Origin: Leptospira ellinghausenii
GTDB taxonomy: Bacteria; Spirochaetota; Leptospiria; Leptospirales; Leptospiraceae
Direction of reading: 5' to 3'
NCBI RefSeq assembly: GCF_003114815.1
Contig: NZ_BFAZ01000003.1
Location: 186,001-250,000, forward strand
DNA: 64,000 nt
Shown here: piece by piece, positions 47,975 through 58,700 of the stretch
Layout: each line of letters starts with the position of its first letter
Numbering within the stretch: position 1 is the stretch's first letter
Notes under the pieces: model-generated
Told to the model about the DNA's origin: nothing
The model's database searches: none
Seen by the model: the letters and a program-made list of their open reading frames with translations, nothing else
Position numbers and translations under genes: made by a program

Positions 47975-48667
47975 TTATATTTCTGCTAGTTCGGCACTGC
48001 GAAACGACACATAATTGTCGTTAAATGGAATTTCCACTCTGGCTACTGTTCTGTCTTCGTGAGTGATGATACGAAATAGGTTAGGGTCAACACCTTCGTT
48101 TTTGAGAAGGATCATGATGAGGGCAATTCCAAGTCCAGCACCTTCTGTATTGTCCATATTGTCCATGTAAAATTCAGCGATGTCATTATAACCCATGGAC
48201 TTTTTCATTTTTTCTCTCATCCGAACTTCTTCCGTTTTGATGACGGGAGTGTTGTTTGTCACTTCCACAAGGAGTCCGTCCAAACAATAGTGGAATTTGA
48301 TTTGCACATATACACCGCGGGCCAGGCATCGTTTCCCATATTCATCTGCCATTTTCTCTGAGAACTTTTTGGAATACTCTTTGATCCCTTGGAAATAATC
48401 TGCTTCATCTGTAATGTCGAGTCCTTCATCTTCAAAAAAGACTCGTTTTTGGTTGGCTTTGATTCCGTTGATGGTGAGTTCTTTGGAAATGGTGTACAAC
48501 ATTTCCACAAATTGAGATTGTCCCACTTCGTTTAGGATATGAGTGATGAGCCCAAGCACATACTGTTCCAACTGGCGATTCATCCGAGACGAGCGGACGA
48601 CGATTTTCGATTTTGCCTTTACTAAATCGGGGATTTGTGCTTCTAATTCTACAAAGGGTTTCGCCAC
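47975..48667 (-). CDS. HATPase_c-domain protein (orphan histidine-kinase-like ATP-binding)
   Basis: The 230-residue protein starts at GTG with AAGGA eight bases upstream. SKELTINGIKANQKRVFF (residues 61-78) is the N box (Glu63, Asn67), and GAGLGIALIMILLKN near residue 175 is the G box of the GHKL ATPase fold. There is no DHp phosphoacceptor His domain, sensor or receiver, so it is not a complete kinase; the N-terminal 60 residues are helical. Similar stand-alone ATPase domains act as anti-sigma or regulatory partners. It is divergent from the tRNA-Thr-tRNA-Trp-secE transcription unit. Confidence 0.7.
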   Translation of the reverse strand: MAKPFVELEAQIPDLVKAKSKIVVRSSRMNRQLEQYVLGLITHILNEVGQSQFVEMLYTISKELTINGIKANQKRVFFEDEGLDITDEADYFQGIKEYSKKFSEKMADEYGKRCLARGVYVQIKFHYCLDGLLVEVTNNTPVIKTEEVRMREKMKKSMGYNDIAEFYMDNMDNTEGAGLGIALIMILLKNEGVDPNLFRIITHEDRTVARVEIPFNDNYVSFRSAELAEI

Positions 48668-48804
48668 GAATCATTCCTTATACTGTGTGAGTTTCTCCCA
48701 CATGGTTCTATTATCGAACCGGGAAATCCACAACTAAAATCAGACTGGAAAATCACCAAATTTCCTGTTTTTTTACCATTTCCAGGAAATAAACTCATTT
48801 TCCA

Positions 48805-48834
48805 TTGACCAATGAGCCTCATTTAAAATAGTGT
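48805..48834 (+). promoter_or_regulatory. Candidate promoter for the tRNA-secE-nusG unit
   Basis: TTGACC (48805-48810) resembles a sigma-70 -35 box, followed after 18 bases by TAGTGT (48829-48834), a weak -10. A start near 48841 would place tRNA-Thr about 40 bases downstream. The rest of the 215-base gap between the HATPase gene and the tRNA shows nothing else I can support. Confidence 0.4.
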
Positions 48835-48880
48835 AAAAAACCTAGCCTCGCTTGGAAACCCGCGCTTGGGTGGGAAACGT

Positions 48881-48954
<74 letters not shown>

Positions 48955-48959
48955 TGTTT

Positions 48960-49033
<74 letters not shown>

Positions 49034-49072
49034 ACTACGGAATATAGAATTAGAGAAACAGGACAAGGATCA

Positions 49073-49261
49073 ATGAAAGCTACGAGTTTCATTCAGGAAT
49101 GTAAAGCAGAACTTGAAAAAGTACATTGGCCTACGCGCCAAGAAGTGGTGAGTTCTACCGTTGTAGTCCTAGTTACAGTATTTATCTTTTCCTTATTTTT
49201 ATCAGCTTCGGATTTTGTTTTCTTGAAACTGTTAAAGTGGTTCTGGGCATTAGGAACATAG
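49073..49261 (+). CDS. secE: Preprotein translocase subunit SecE
   Basis: This 62-residue protein starts at ATG 49073, after GGACAAGG. The earlier in-frame reading would run back through the tRNA-Trp gene and is discarded. [20 protein letters not shown] is the conserved SecE amphipathic region, followed by one transmembrane helix (about 27-50). It is the minimal single-helix form found in most bacteria; it clamps SecY in the inner membrane. nusG follows after eight bases. Confidence 0.93.
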   Translation: MKATSFIQECKAELEKVHWPTRQEVVSSTVVVLVTVFIFSLFLSASDFVFLKLLKWFWALGT

Positions 49262-49269
49262 GTAGGGAA

Positions 49270-49824
49270 GTGGGCGATTCTTTAGATAAAAAATGGTATG
49301 TGCTTCAGACTTATTCTGGTCATGAGAATAAGGTGAAAACTAACATTGAAAAGATGGTCCAACAACAAAAGCTGGAAGACCAGATCTTTTCGGTGAAAAT
49401 TCCTTCAATGGAAGTTGCCGAAATGAAAAACGGCAAAAAGAAGGTCACGAAGAAAAAACTCATGCCGGGTTATGTTCTCGTTGAGATGAATATGACGGAT
49501 GACCTTCGGTTTAAAATCCAGAACTTACCTTCTGTGTCTACGTTTGTAGGCGGAAAAGGAAAAGGTCCGGAACCACTTTCACTCGATGAGATCAAGAATC
49601 TCTTCAGTGATGTGGGAAGTGTGGAATCGGAAGAAGTATCACGACCACGTTTCCTCTTCAAAGTGGGCGAAACATTGAAAATTATAGATGGTCCGTTTGC
49701 CAATTTCACTGGGCTTGTAGATGAAATTTTCCCTGACAAAGGAAGGCTTCGTGTCCGAGTCGAAATTTTTGGAAGATCCACTCCTGTGGAGTTGGATTAC
49801 CTCCAAGTAAAATCGGAACAATAG
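49270..49824 (+). CDS. nusG: Transcription termination/antitermination factor NusG
   Basis: I place the start at GTG 49270 (MGDSLDKKWYVLQTYSG..., 184 residues), since upstream codons overlap secE and encode nothing NusG-like. The NGN domain includes KKWYVLQTYSGHENKV and KLMPGYVLVEMNM; TFVGGKGKGPEPL links to a C-terminal KOW domain, IIDGPFANFTGLVDEIFPD. NusG binds RNA polymerase and couples it to Rho or to ribosomes. The secE-nusG-rplK order is standard. Confidence 0.95.
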   Translation: MGDSLDKKWYVLQTYSGHENKVKTNIEKMVQQQKLEDQIFSVKIPSMEVAEMKNGKKKVTKKKLMPGYVLVEMNMTDDLRFKIQNLPSVSTFVGGKGKGPEPLSLDEIKNLFSDVGSVESEEVSRPRFLFKVGETLKIIDGPFANFTGLVDEIFPDKGRLRVRVEIFGRSTPVELDYLQVKSEQ

Positions 49825-49863
49825 AACTGATAGATTGACTTTTAGTAAGGAACTTGAAACGAG

Positions 49864-50289
49864 ATGGCTGCAAAGAAAGTAGTAAAACAAATTAAACTCC
49901 AAGTAGAAGCAGGGAAAGCAAACCCAGCTCCTCCGGTAGGACCTGCACTTGGTCAGGCCGGACTCAATATCATGGAATTTTGTAAACAGTTCAATGAGAG
50001 ATCAAAAAACCAAATGGGGCTCAAACTCCCGGTGGTGATTACTGTTTATTCCGACAGAAGTTTTACATTCGTCACTAAATCACCTCCAGCTGCTCTTCTT
50101 GTCATGAAGGCACTTGGGATTCCAGGTGGATCTGCTACTCCTCACACTGTGAAAGTAGGAACGATCAAACGCGCACAACTAGAAGAAATTGCAAAAACGA
50201 AGATGGAAGACCTCAATGCGAACGACTTAGATGCAGCAGTGAAAATCATTGCTGGAACTTGCCGTTCCATGGGTGTTAACGTCGAGTAA
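49864..50289 (+). CDS. rplK: 50S ribosomal protein L11
   Basis: This 141-residue L11 binds the GTPase centre of 23S rRNA. The N-terminal [27 protein letters not shown] and [22 protein letters not shown] are textbook signatures; the last residues [11 protein letters not shown] are typical. Start ATG 49864 follows AAGGA. Part of the rplKAJL operon with rplA 25 bases downstream. Confidence 0.97.
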   Translation: MAAKKVVKQIKLQVEAGKANPAPPVGPALGQAGLNIMEFCKQFNERSKNQMGLKLPVVITVYSDRSFTFVTKSPPAALLVMKALGIPGGSATPHTVKVGTIKRAQLEEIAKTKMEDLNANDLDAAVKIIAGTCRSMGVNVE

Positions 50290-50314
50290 TCATTAGGAAA
50301 CGGGAACCGAAGTC

Positions 50315-51007
50315 ATGAAACGCGGCAAAAAATACATCCAACTCAAAGAGAAAGTCGATCGCACAAAGGCTTATACCCTTGGTGAGGCAGTCGGTTTAGC
50401 GAAAGCGACCAGTTACTCAAAGTTCGACGGGACTTTAGAGATCTCTACTAAAATCAATTATAAATCTCTTCAAAACGTAAGAGGGACAATTTCTCTTCCT
50501 CACGGAACTGGAAAAACAATTAAGGTTTTGGTTTTCTGCAAAGGAGACAAACAAAACGAAGCAAGAGAAGCTGGTGCTGATTTTGTTGGCGATATGGACC
50601 TGATTGAAAAAGTTTCTGGTGGATGGACTGATTTTGACGCTTGTGTGGCAACTCCTGATATGATGAAGGAAGTTGGTAAACTTGGTCCAGTTCTTGGTCG
50701 TAAAGGCCTTATGCCAAAACCAAAGGCAGGAACTGTCACTACTGATGTAACAAAAGCAGTGAAAGAACTCAAAGCGGGTCGTATTGAATACCGTCCTGAT
50801 AAAGGGGGAGTGGTTCACTTAGGAGTAGGAAAATGTTCCTTCTCAGATGATAAACTTTCTGATAACATCAATGCTGTTGTTGCAGCACTTATGAAAGACA
50901 AACCTTCCGACGCGAAGGGAGATTATCTTAAGTCTTTCTCTGTAGCAGCGACTATGGGAATCGGCGTGAAAGTCGATGTAAAAGAACTAGTAAACGCTAA
51001 CATATAA
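50315..51007 (+). CDS. rplA: 50S ribosomal protein L1
   Basis: This 230-residue L1 has MKRGKKYIQLKEKVDRTKAY, VRGTISLPHGTGKTIKVLVF and PVLGRKGLMPKPKAGTVT, the family signature. L1 forms the ribosomal stalk at the E site and in many bacteria represses its own operon by binding the leader mRNA; I cannot identify such a site here. rplJ follows after 12 bases, which leaves no room for a separate L10 leader. Confidence 0.97.
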   Translation: MKRGKKYIQLKEKVDRTKAYTLGEAVGLAKATSYSKFDGTLEISTKINYKSLQNVRGTISLPHGTGKTIKVLVFCKGDKQNEAREAGADFVGDMDLIEKVSGGWTDFDACVATPDMMKEVGKLGPVLGRKGLMPKPKAGTVTTDVTKAVKELKAGRIEYRPDKGGVVHLGVGKCSFSDDKLSDNINAVVAALMKDKPSDAKGDYLKSFSVAATMGIGVKVDVKELVNANI

Positions 51008-51019
51008 CGAGTAAGAACA

Positions 51020-51553
51020 ATGGCAAATCCATCTAAAATTGAAGCAGTATCAGAACTTAAGAGTCGTTTGGAAAAACGACCTAACTTTATTTTAGCATCT
51101 TACAGCGGTTTAACTGTTGAAGATATGTCTAACCTTCGTGCGAAACTTCGCAAAGAAGGATCAGAGATGAAGGTGATCAAAAACAACCTTTTTCTCCGTG
51201 CATTAAAAGAGTCTTCTGAACATAAAAACAACTCCATTGATTTTGGGGATGTTTACAAAGGGCCACTTGCAGCGATTTTCTCTCTGGATGCACTTCCAGC
51301 AGTAGCGAAAGTTTGTAAGGACTTTGCAAAAGATAAGAAGGAACTCGAAATCAAAACCGGCTATATGGACGGTGAGGTTTTGGGTAAGTCTGGAGTAGAG
51401 GCGATTGCTGGACTTCCGTCCAAACAAGAACTTCTTGCGCAAGTTGCTCGTGGGATCAATGCTCCTGCAACGCAAATTGCTTCTGGAATCAATCAAATCA
51501 TGGCATCATTGGCTCGCGCCATCAATGCTGTAGCCGAGAAAAACGGCAATTAG
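51020..51553 (+). CDS. rplJ: 50S ribosomal protein L10
   Basis: This 177-residue L10 anchors the L7/L12 stalk. It shows [35 protein letters not shown] near the start, [20 protein letters not shown] sequence around residue 132 and a helical C-terminus for L12 dimers. It lies between rplA and rplL, the standard order. Confidence 0.97.
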   Translation: MANPSKIEAVSELKSRLEKRPNFILASYSGLTVEDMSNLRAKLRKEGSEMKVIKNNLFLRALKESSEHKNNSIDFGDVYKGPLAAIFSLDALPAVAKVCKDFAKDKKELEIKTGYMDGEVLGKSGVEAIAGLPSKQELLAQVARGINAPATQIASGINQIMASLARAINAVAEKNGN

Positions 51554-51588
51554 TAATCATAGTGATTAGTAGGATAAGGAGAATATAG

Positions 51589-51972
51589 ATGTCTGTTGAC
51601 GCGCTATTAGAACAAATTGGAAGTCTTACATTAGTTCAGGCTGCTGACCTAGTGAAAAAGATGGAGGAGAAATTCGGGATTTCTGCTGCTGCACCGGTTG
51701 CGGTAGCGGCTGTTGCGGGTGCAGGTGGTGGCGCTGCTGCTGCTGAAGAACCAGCAACTTTCAATGTTATCTTGAAAGCACACGGTGACAAAAAGATCGA
51801 CGTTATTAAACTCGTTCGCGAAATCACTGGTCTTGGATTAGCAGATGCGAAAACTCTTGTGGAAGCTGGTGGAAAATCAGTGAAAGAAGGGGTTTCTAAA
51901 GATGAAGCTGCTGATATTAAGAAAAAACTCGAAGGTGTTGGGGCTCAAGTAGAAGTTGCTGCTGCCGGTTAA
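51589..51972 (+). CDS. rplL: 50S ribosomal protein L7/L12
   Basis: This is the 127-residue stalk protein that recruits translational GTPases. An N-terminal dimerisation region is followed by the flexible Ala/Gly/Val-rich hinge (about 34-54) and the C-terminal domain with [21 protein letters not shown] and [17 protein letters not shown] precedes the ATG. A GC-rich hairpin with a T tract follows before rpoB. Confidence 0.97.
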   Translation: MSVDALLEQIGSLTLVQAADLVKKMEEKFGISAAAPVAVAAVAGAGGGAAAAEEPATFNVILKAHGDKKIDVIKLVREITGLGLADAKTLVEAGGKSVKEGVSKDEAADIKKKLEGVGAQVEVAAAG

Positions 51973-52008
51973 TCGGTTGCCAATTTTTAAACCCAGTCTT
52001 CAAAAACT

Positions 52009-52049
52009 TAGAGGCAGGGAGGCCGTAGGCGTCCCCACCTCTATTTTTT
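52009..52049 (+). terminator. Terminator or attenuator hairpin between rplL and rpoB
   Basis: TAGAGG (52009-52014) pairs with CCTCTA (52038-52043), extended inward by GGGA/TCCC and GGC/GCG-type pairs, and is followed by TTTTTT. This is a good intrinsic terminator shape within the operon; partial read-through here would set the ratio of ribosomal protein to polymerase-subunit mRNA, as in other bacteria. Confidence 0.65.
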
Positions 52050-52097
52050 CGTTTATCATACCATCTATTATTTTGACGTCTCTAGGGAGAGTATTCC

Positions 52098-55000
52098 ATG
52101 CATACCCGAATGCAAATTAGAAACCGGGTAAATTTCGGTAAAATTACCGACCTCAATTTACTTCCTAATCTTATCTACGTACAGAAAAAATCCTTTGATT
52201 GGTTTCTCCAGTCGGAAGTGAAAGATCCGACCAAACGTTTAAACCAAGGGTTGGAAGCAGTTTTTCGTGAATCTTTTCCAATCGAATCACCAAACAACGA
52301 TATGGTCATGGAATATGGCCATTATGTGTTAGGGGAACCGAAACGTGATCCTCAAGAATGTAAGGACACAGATTCTTCTTATGCGGTTCCACTGAAAGCA
52401 GTCATTCGACTCATCATCAAGGACACAGGTGAAATCCGCGAACAAGTTGTCTATATGGGTGACTTACCTGTGATGACAGACCACGGTACTTTCATCATCA
52501 ACGGTGCAGAAAGGGTAGTGGTTAGTCAGCTCCACAGATCTCCTGGTATTTTCTTTTCTTATGACCAAGTGCGAGATACATTCTCGGCTCGTGTGATTCC
52601 TTACCGGGGTTCTTGGTTGGAATTTGAGATGGACAACAAAGGTATCCTTGTTGCCAAAATCGACCGTAAGAAAAAATTTCCGGCTACCTTACTTGTAAAG
52701 GCTATGGGAATGGGAACAAACGAAGAAGTATTACGTTTGTTTTACGGTTCCAGTAAAATGAAGATAGCTGGTGCCAATCCAAAAGACCTCAAACGTCTGA
52801 TTGGTCGCCGAACCATCGCTGATATCATCAACATGGAAACAGGCGAGGTCATGCTCGATGCTGGTTCCAAAATCAATGAGGATAATATCTCCATCCTTCG
52901 TGAAATGAAGGTAAAAGATGTGGATGTCATTGAATTTCCAAAAGGAAAAGACAATCCAGTTCTCATCAACTGCCTGGAAAAAGACGGAGTCAACGACTAC
53001 GAAGATGCTGTGAAAAAATTTCACACCATCATGCGTCCGGGTGAACCTTCTACAATTGAGAACGCAGAAGCAGAACTCAAAAGGCTCTTTTTCTCACACA
53101 AAACGTTTGATTTGGGTGTCGTAGGTCGTTACAAAATCAATAGCAAATTTGAATTCAACAATCCTAAAGAATTCTCAAAAGCTGATGACAGAGTTTTAAG
53201 AAAACAAGACATCATTGAAACGGTTCGTTACCTTGTGATGCTAATGTCTGAGGCAGAAAACTACTACCCAGATGATATTGACCACTTAGGAAATAGAAGG
53301 ATTCGTTCTGTGGGTGAGCTCATTGCAAACCAATTGAAACTAGGATTCTCTCGGGTAGAACGTGTCATCAAAGAAAGAATGACCGTTCAAGAGCCTGAAC
53401 AACAAACTCCGCAACTTCTCATTTCCATCAAACCAATCACGGCTGTGATCAATGAGTTTTTTGGATCTTCTCAACTTTCTCAGTTTATGGACCAAACAAA
53501 CCCACTAGCGGAACTAACCCACAAACGTAGGTTAAACGCTCTTGGACCTGGTGGTCTTTCTCGTGACAGAGCAGGTTTCGAAGTTCGTGACGTTCATTAT
53601 TCTCACTATGGTCGTATGTGCCCAATTGAAACACCGGAAGGTCCAAACATTGGTCTCATTCTATCCATGTCTAGTTTTGCAAGGGTTAACGATTATGGAT
53701 TCATTGAAACTCCATACCGCCTTGTCAAAAATGGAAAAGTCCAAAAACAAGTAGAGTATCTCACTGCTGATAAAGAAGAATACCACTATATGGCGCAGTC
53801 AAATTCGACTGTGGATGAGAAGGGAGAATTTACTTCCAAACTCATTTCCACTCGCCACAGAGGGGACTTCCCGTTCCGTAGCCCATCTGAGATCCAGTAC
53901 ATGGACCTTGCTCCTTTACAAGTTGTGTCTGTATCCACAGCTCTCATTCCATTCCTCGAACATGATGATGCGAACCGCGCTCTCATGGGTTCGAACATGC
54001 AACGCCAAGCAGTTCCACTTCTCACAGAAGAAGCTCCTTTTGTGGGAACTGGTATGGAAGCTCGTGCAGCTTATGACGCTGGTGTTTGTATCGTAGCGAA
54101 AAAAGACGGTGTGGTATCCAAAGTGGATGCAACAGGAGTCTGGGTGAAAGAAGACCAATCCAAAGAGATTGTGCACTACCCGCTCATTAAATTCAAAAAA
54201 ACAAACCAAGGTACATGTTTTAATCAAAAACCAAACGTGTCCATGCTCCATACCACAACTGGTGGTAAGGTGAGTAAGGTTTCCAAAGAACGGATCGAAG
54301 TGACAACTCCGAATGGTGAAAAGGAAACTCACGAATTGGTATTATCGGAAGACGTACAATTCCATGCTGTTGTCAAAGAAGGACAAGATATCGGAATTGG
54401 AGCTCCAGTTGCCGGCCAGATCATCAAAGGGGAAAAATACGGTGAGTTCGGACAAATCCTCCAAAAAGGAACTGTCCTTGCGAATGGTCCTTCCACTGAC
54501 GCTGGTTATTTGGCACTTGGACGTAACGTCCTTGTGGCATTTATGCCTTGGGAAGGTTATAACTTTGAGGATGCGATTCTTATCTCTGAACGTATCATCA
54601 AAGACGATGTTTTCTCTTCCATTCACATTGAAGAATTCGAAATCCAAGCTCGGGAAACCAAACTCGGACAAGAACAAATCACTCGTGACATTCCAAACCT
54701 TTCGGACAAAGCCTTCCGTGATTTGGATGAATCAGGTGTGATTCGTGTGGGTGCTGAAGTAAAACCAGGTGACATCCTTGTTGGTATGGTGACTCCTAAA
54801 GGGGAAACTGACCTCACTCCAGAATATAAATTATTACACTCTATCTTTGGAGAAAAGGCAAAAGAAGTAAGAGATTCCTCTCTTCGTATGCCAAACGGTT
54901 TTGAAGGAACTGTGATCGATATCAAACGTTATTCCCGTGAAACTGGCGATGAACTCGCTGCTGGCGTGGAAGAAATGGTGAAAGTGTATGTGGCTCGTAA

Positions 55001-55784
55001 ACGTAAACTCCTTGTGGGTGATAAGATGGCGGGTCGACACGGAAACAAAGGGGTAGTTGCACGTGTGATGGCACAAGAAGATATGCCATACATGGAAGAC
55101 GGAACTCCCGTTGATATCGTTCTGAACCCTCTCGGTGTTCCTTCCCGTATGAACCTCGGTCAGATTTTTGAAACACAACTTGGTTTCGCTGCGAAAAAAC
55201 TAGGGATCAATTTTGAAACACCTGTTTTTGATGGAGCGAGTGAAGGTGATGTTCACGAATTCTGCCAAAAAGCAGGTTTACCAGGAAACAGCAAATTTCA
55301 GTTATTCGACGGAAGAACAGGTGAAAAATTCATCAACCAAGTTTTCTGCGGATACATTTACATGTTAAAACTGGCTCACTTGGTGGATGACAAAATCCAT
55401 GCAAGGTCTACCGGACCTTACTCACTCGTAACGCAACAACCACTAGGTGGTAAGGCGCAGTTCGGGGGACAAAGGTTAGGGGAGATGGAAGTTTGGGCTC
55501 TAGAAGCGTATGGTGCATCACACACCTTACAAGAGTTACTCACCATTAAGTCAGATGATATGTTAGGTCGTGCAAGAATTTACGAAGCGATTGTTAAAGG
55601 TATCCACTCGATTAAACCGGGTATCCCAGAGTCCTTCAACGTTCTTGTGCAAGAACTCCGAGGTCTAGCACTCGATATCATCATCAAGGACTCCGAAGGA
55701 TTGGAAGTGGATATCTCTGATTACGAAGATGAATTCTCGAAAAACAAAAAGAAAATCAAATTCGAGACCATTGAAAACGTTTAG
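52098..55784 (+). CDS. rpoB: DNA-directed RNA polymerase subunit beta
   Basis: This is a 1228-residue beta subunit. I take ATG 52098, seven bases after AGGGAGAG; a second ATG four codons in is possible. The rifampicin pocket (about residues 455-485) reads [20 protein letters not shown] then [10 protein letters not shown]: Asn480 replaces the E. coli Ser531 equivalent, a change linked to natural rifampicin resistance in spirochaetes. Catalytic-region strings [20 protein letters not shown] and [13 protein letters not shown], and the C-terminal [20 protein letters not shown], are intact. rpoC follows after 14 bases. Confidence 0.98.
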   Translation: MHTRMQIRNRVNFGKITDLNLLPNLIYVQKKSFDWFLQSEVKDPTKRLNQGLEAVFRESFPIESPNNDMVMEYGHYVLGEPKRDPQECKDTDSSYAVPLKAVIRLIIKDTGEIREQVVYMGDLPVMTDHGTFIINGAERVVVSQLHRSPGIFFSYDQVRDTFSARVIPYRGSWLEFEMDNKGILVAKIDRKKKFPATLLVKAMGMGTNEEVLRLFYGSSKMKIAGANPKDLKRLIGRRTIADIINMETGEVMLDAGSKINEDNISILREMKVKDVDVIEFPKGKDNPVLINCLEKDGVNDYEDAVKKFHTIMRPGEPSTIENAEAELKRLFFSHKTFDLGVVGRYKINSKFEFNNPKEFSKADDRVLRKQDIIETVRYLVMLMSEAENYYPDDIDHLGNRRIRSVGELIANQLKLGFSRVERVIKERMTVQEPEQQTPQLLISIKPITAVINEFFGSSQLSQFMDQTNPLAELTHKRRLNALGPGGLSRDRAGFEVRDVHYSHYGRMCPIETPEGPNIGLILSMSSFARVNDYGFIETPYRLVKNGKVQKQVEYLTADKEEYHYMAQSNSTVDEKGEFTSKLISTRHRGDFPFRSPSEIQYMDLAPLQVVSVSTALIPFLEHDDANRALMGSNMQRQAVPLLTEEAPFVGTGMEARAAYDAGVCIVAKKDGVVSKVDATGVWVKEDQSKEIVHYPLIKFKKTNQGTCFNQKPNVSMLHTTTGGKVSKVSKERIEVTTPNGEKETHELVLSEDVQFHAVVKEGQDIGIGAPVAGQIIKGEKYGEFGQILQKGTVLANGPSTDAGYLALGRNVLVAFMPWEGYNFEDAILISERIIKDDVFSSIHIEEFEIQARETKLGQEQITRDIPNLSDKAFRDLDESGVIRVGAEVKPGDILVGMVTPKGETDLTPEYKLLHSIFGEKAKEVRDSSLRMPNGFEGTVIDIKRYSRETGDELAAGVEEMVKVYVARKRKLLVGDKMAGRHGNKGVVARVMAQEDMPYMEDGTPVDIVLNPLGVPSRMNLGQIFETQLGFAAKKLGINFETPVFDGASEGDVHEFCQKAGLPGNSKFQLFDGRTGEKFINQVFCGYIYMLKLAHLVDDKIHARSTGPYSLVTQQPLGGKAQFGGQRLGEMEVWALEAYGASHTLQELLTIKSDDMLGRARIYEAIVKGIHSIKPGIPESFNVLVQELRGLALDIIIKDSEGLEVDISDYEDEFSKNKKKIKFETIENV

Positions 55785-55798
55785 GGAAGGGAAAAAGT

Positions 55799-58700
55799 AT
55801 GAGAAATTACAATAGTTTTGAATCGATTACGATCCGTTTGGCATCACCCGAGCGGATCAAAGAGTGGTCGTTTGGGGAAGTCAAAAAACCTGAAACGATT
55901 AACTACCGTACCCTAAAACCGGAACGAGATGGTCTTTTCTGCGAAAAAATCTTTGGAACCACAAAGGATTGGGAATGTTACTGCGGTAAATTCAAATCCA
56001 TCCGTTATAAGGGTGTGGTTTGCGATAAATGTGGTGTTGAGGTAACTCACTCCAAAGTACGTCGTGAAAGGATGGGGCATATAGAACTTGCAGCCCCAGT
56101 TTCGCACATTTGGTACTACCGATCGGTTCCATCTCGTATGGGACTCCTTCTCGATATGACGATCAACCAACTCAAAAGTGTTCTTTACTTTGAAAAGTAT
56201 GTGATCATTGACCCAGCTGATTCCGGAAGGAACAGAGGGGAACTCATCGATGAAGATGAATACCACAATTATTTAGATGAGTACGGTGATAAGTTTATCG
56301 CAGGGATCGGTGGGGACGCCATCAAAGAACTTCTCGCACGCATTGATGTGGACGCAGAAGCTCGTGTGATCCGCCAAAAGATCCAAGACAAAAACAAAAT
56401 CTCTGACAAACGTATTTTTAAACGCCTCGAAGTTTTAGAAGCATTCCGTGATTCTGGAAACCGTCCTGAGTGGATGGTGCTTGATGTAGTTCCGGTCATC
56501 CCACCAGAACTTCGCCCGATGGTGCAACTCGAGGGGGGACGTTTTGCGACTTCCGACCTTAACGATTTGTATCGCCGTGTGATCAATAGAAACAACCGAC
56601 TCAAACGACTTCTTGCACTCAAAGCTCCAGAGATCATTGTTCGAAACGAAAAACGTATGTTACAAGAAGCAGTAGATGCTCTTTTTGATAACAGCCGTCG
56701 TAAACGTACTGTGAAAGGAAAAGGAAATCGTCCGCTTAAATCGATCTCCGATATGCTCAAAGGAAAACAAGGTCGGTTCCGCCAAAACCTACTCGGGAAA
56801 CGGGTAGATTATTCTGGTCGTTCGGTGATCGTTGTGGGTCCCGAACTCAAATACCACCAAATGGGTCTTCCTAAAAAAATGGCTTTGGAACTTTTCAAAC
56901 CATTCATCATGAAACGCCTTGTGGATTTGGAACTTGCACCAAACATCAAATCTGCGAAGAAAAAAATAGAAGCCGAAGACAAAGAAGTTTTTGATGTATT
57001 GGAAACAGTTGTTAAAGAACACCCAGTGCTCCTTAACCGTGCTCCGACTCTTCACAGACTTGGAATCCAAGCATTTTTACCAGTCCTTGTAGAAGGAAAA
57101 GCAATCAAACTCCATCCACTCGTATGTCACGCGTTTAACGCCGACTTCGACGGGGACCAAATGGCTATCCACGTACCTCTTGCTCCAAAAGCACAGCTTG
57201 AAACTTGGATGCTTATGTTATCTCCGCATAACATCTTAAACCCTGCAAACGGACAACCGATTTGCGGACCAACACAAGATATCGTTCTTGGAATTTATTA
57301 CCTCACTTCTGAAGTCAAAGACGGAAAAGGAGAGGGTAAATTCTTCACAGGTCTCGAAGAAGTGATGTATGCGATTGAAACAAAAACCGTTGAGATTCGC
57401 TCCAAAATTTCCGTTCTTCACGAAGGGAAAATCATCGAAACTACACCTGGAAGACTTATCTTCAACCAAGTGATGCCAAAAGGGTATGTTTATATCAACA
57501 GAACCCTCGGTGATAAAGAAACAAACAAAATCATTGCAGACGTATACGAGAAGTTTGGACCAGGGATCACAGTTGTGATGTTAGATGAAATCAAACGACT
57601 TGGTTACCGTTACGCGACTGTATTTGCTCCTACAATTTCCATTGATGACATCCGAGTTTCTCCTCAAAAAGAAGGACTCGTAAATGATGCCAACAAAGAA
57701 GTTGAAAAAGCGGATATGGAGTACCGTAAAGGTATCATTACAAACGAAGAACGTCGTAAAAAAGTAATCGAAATTTGGACCAAAACCAATGACCGCATTA
57801 CCGAAGGGATGTTCAAGGAACTCGAAAAAGACCAAGCGGGATTCAACCCGGTTTACGTCATGGCAGCTTCTGGTGCTCGTGGGTCAAAACAACAGATCCG
57901 TCAGCTTGCTGGGATGCGGGGCCTTATGGCGAAACCGTCCGGTGAAATCATCGAACTTGCGATTCGTTCGAACTTCCGTGAAGGTCTTGGTGTATTAGAA
58001 TTTTTTATCTCCACACATGGTGCAAGAAAAGGTCTTGCGGATACTGCCTTAAAAACAGCCGATGCGGGTTACCTCACTCGTCGTCTTGTGGATATTTCCC
58101 AAGACGTGATCGTTTCAGAAGATGATTGCGGAACAAAAGCAAATATCACTCTCGGAATCGTAAAAGAAGGGGAAAACGTAATTGTTTCTCTTGCGGACAG
58201 AGTGTTCGGCCGTTACACAGCTGAAGACCTTGTAGACCCTGTGACAGAAAAAGTGGTATTTCCAAAAGATACACTCATCACAAGAGCTCTTGGCCAACAG
58301 ATTGAAAACCTTGGTTACGATAAAATCAAAGTAAGATCGCCACTCACTTGCCGTTCCCGTCATGGAATTTGTACAAAATGTTACGGTATGGACATGGCTC
58401 GCCTGGTGCCTGCTGAGATTGGGGAAGCAGTTGGAACCATTGCAGCTCAGTCCATCGGCCAACCTGGAACACAGTTGACCATGAGAACCTTCCACGTGGG
58501 TGGTGCGGCTTCCGCTACCATTTCCGAAAGAGAACATAAAGTTCCTTATCGTTCGATCGTAAAATCAATTAACGGTCGTCTTGTGACGAACGCAAACTCT
58601 GCAAAAGTTTTTGCTCGTCGCGGAACCATCATCGTAAACCGACTCATCCAAGAGTTCAACACGGAGTCTTTATCCAGTGTTCGAATCGTAGATGGACAAC

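Noticed and set aside
49126..49269. N-terminal extension of nusG overlapping secE
   Set aside because: The extra residues are the frame-shifted secE membrane segment; NusG homology begins at GTG 49270.
51008..51019. L10-binding leader regulating rplJL
   Set aside because: Only 12 bases separate rplA and rplJ, too short for such a structure.
54834..55178. Antisense open frames over 80 codons inside rpoB (and similar ones in rpoC)
   Set aside because: They are shadows of codon use in highly conserved genes, with no start signals or recognisable protein features.
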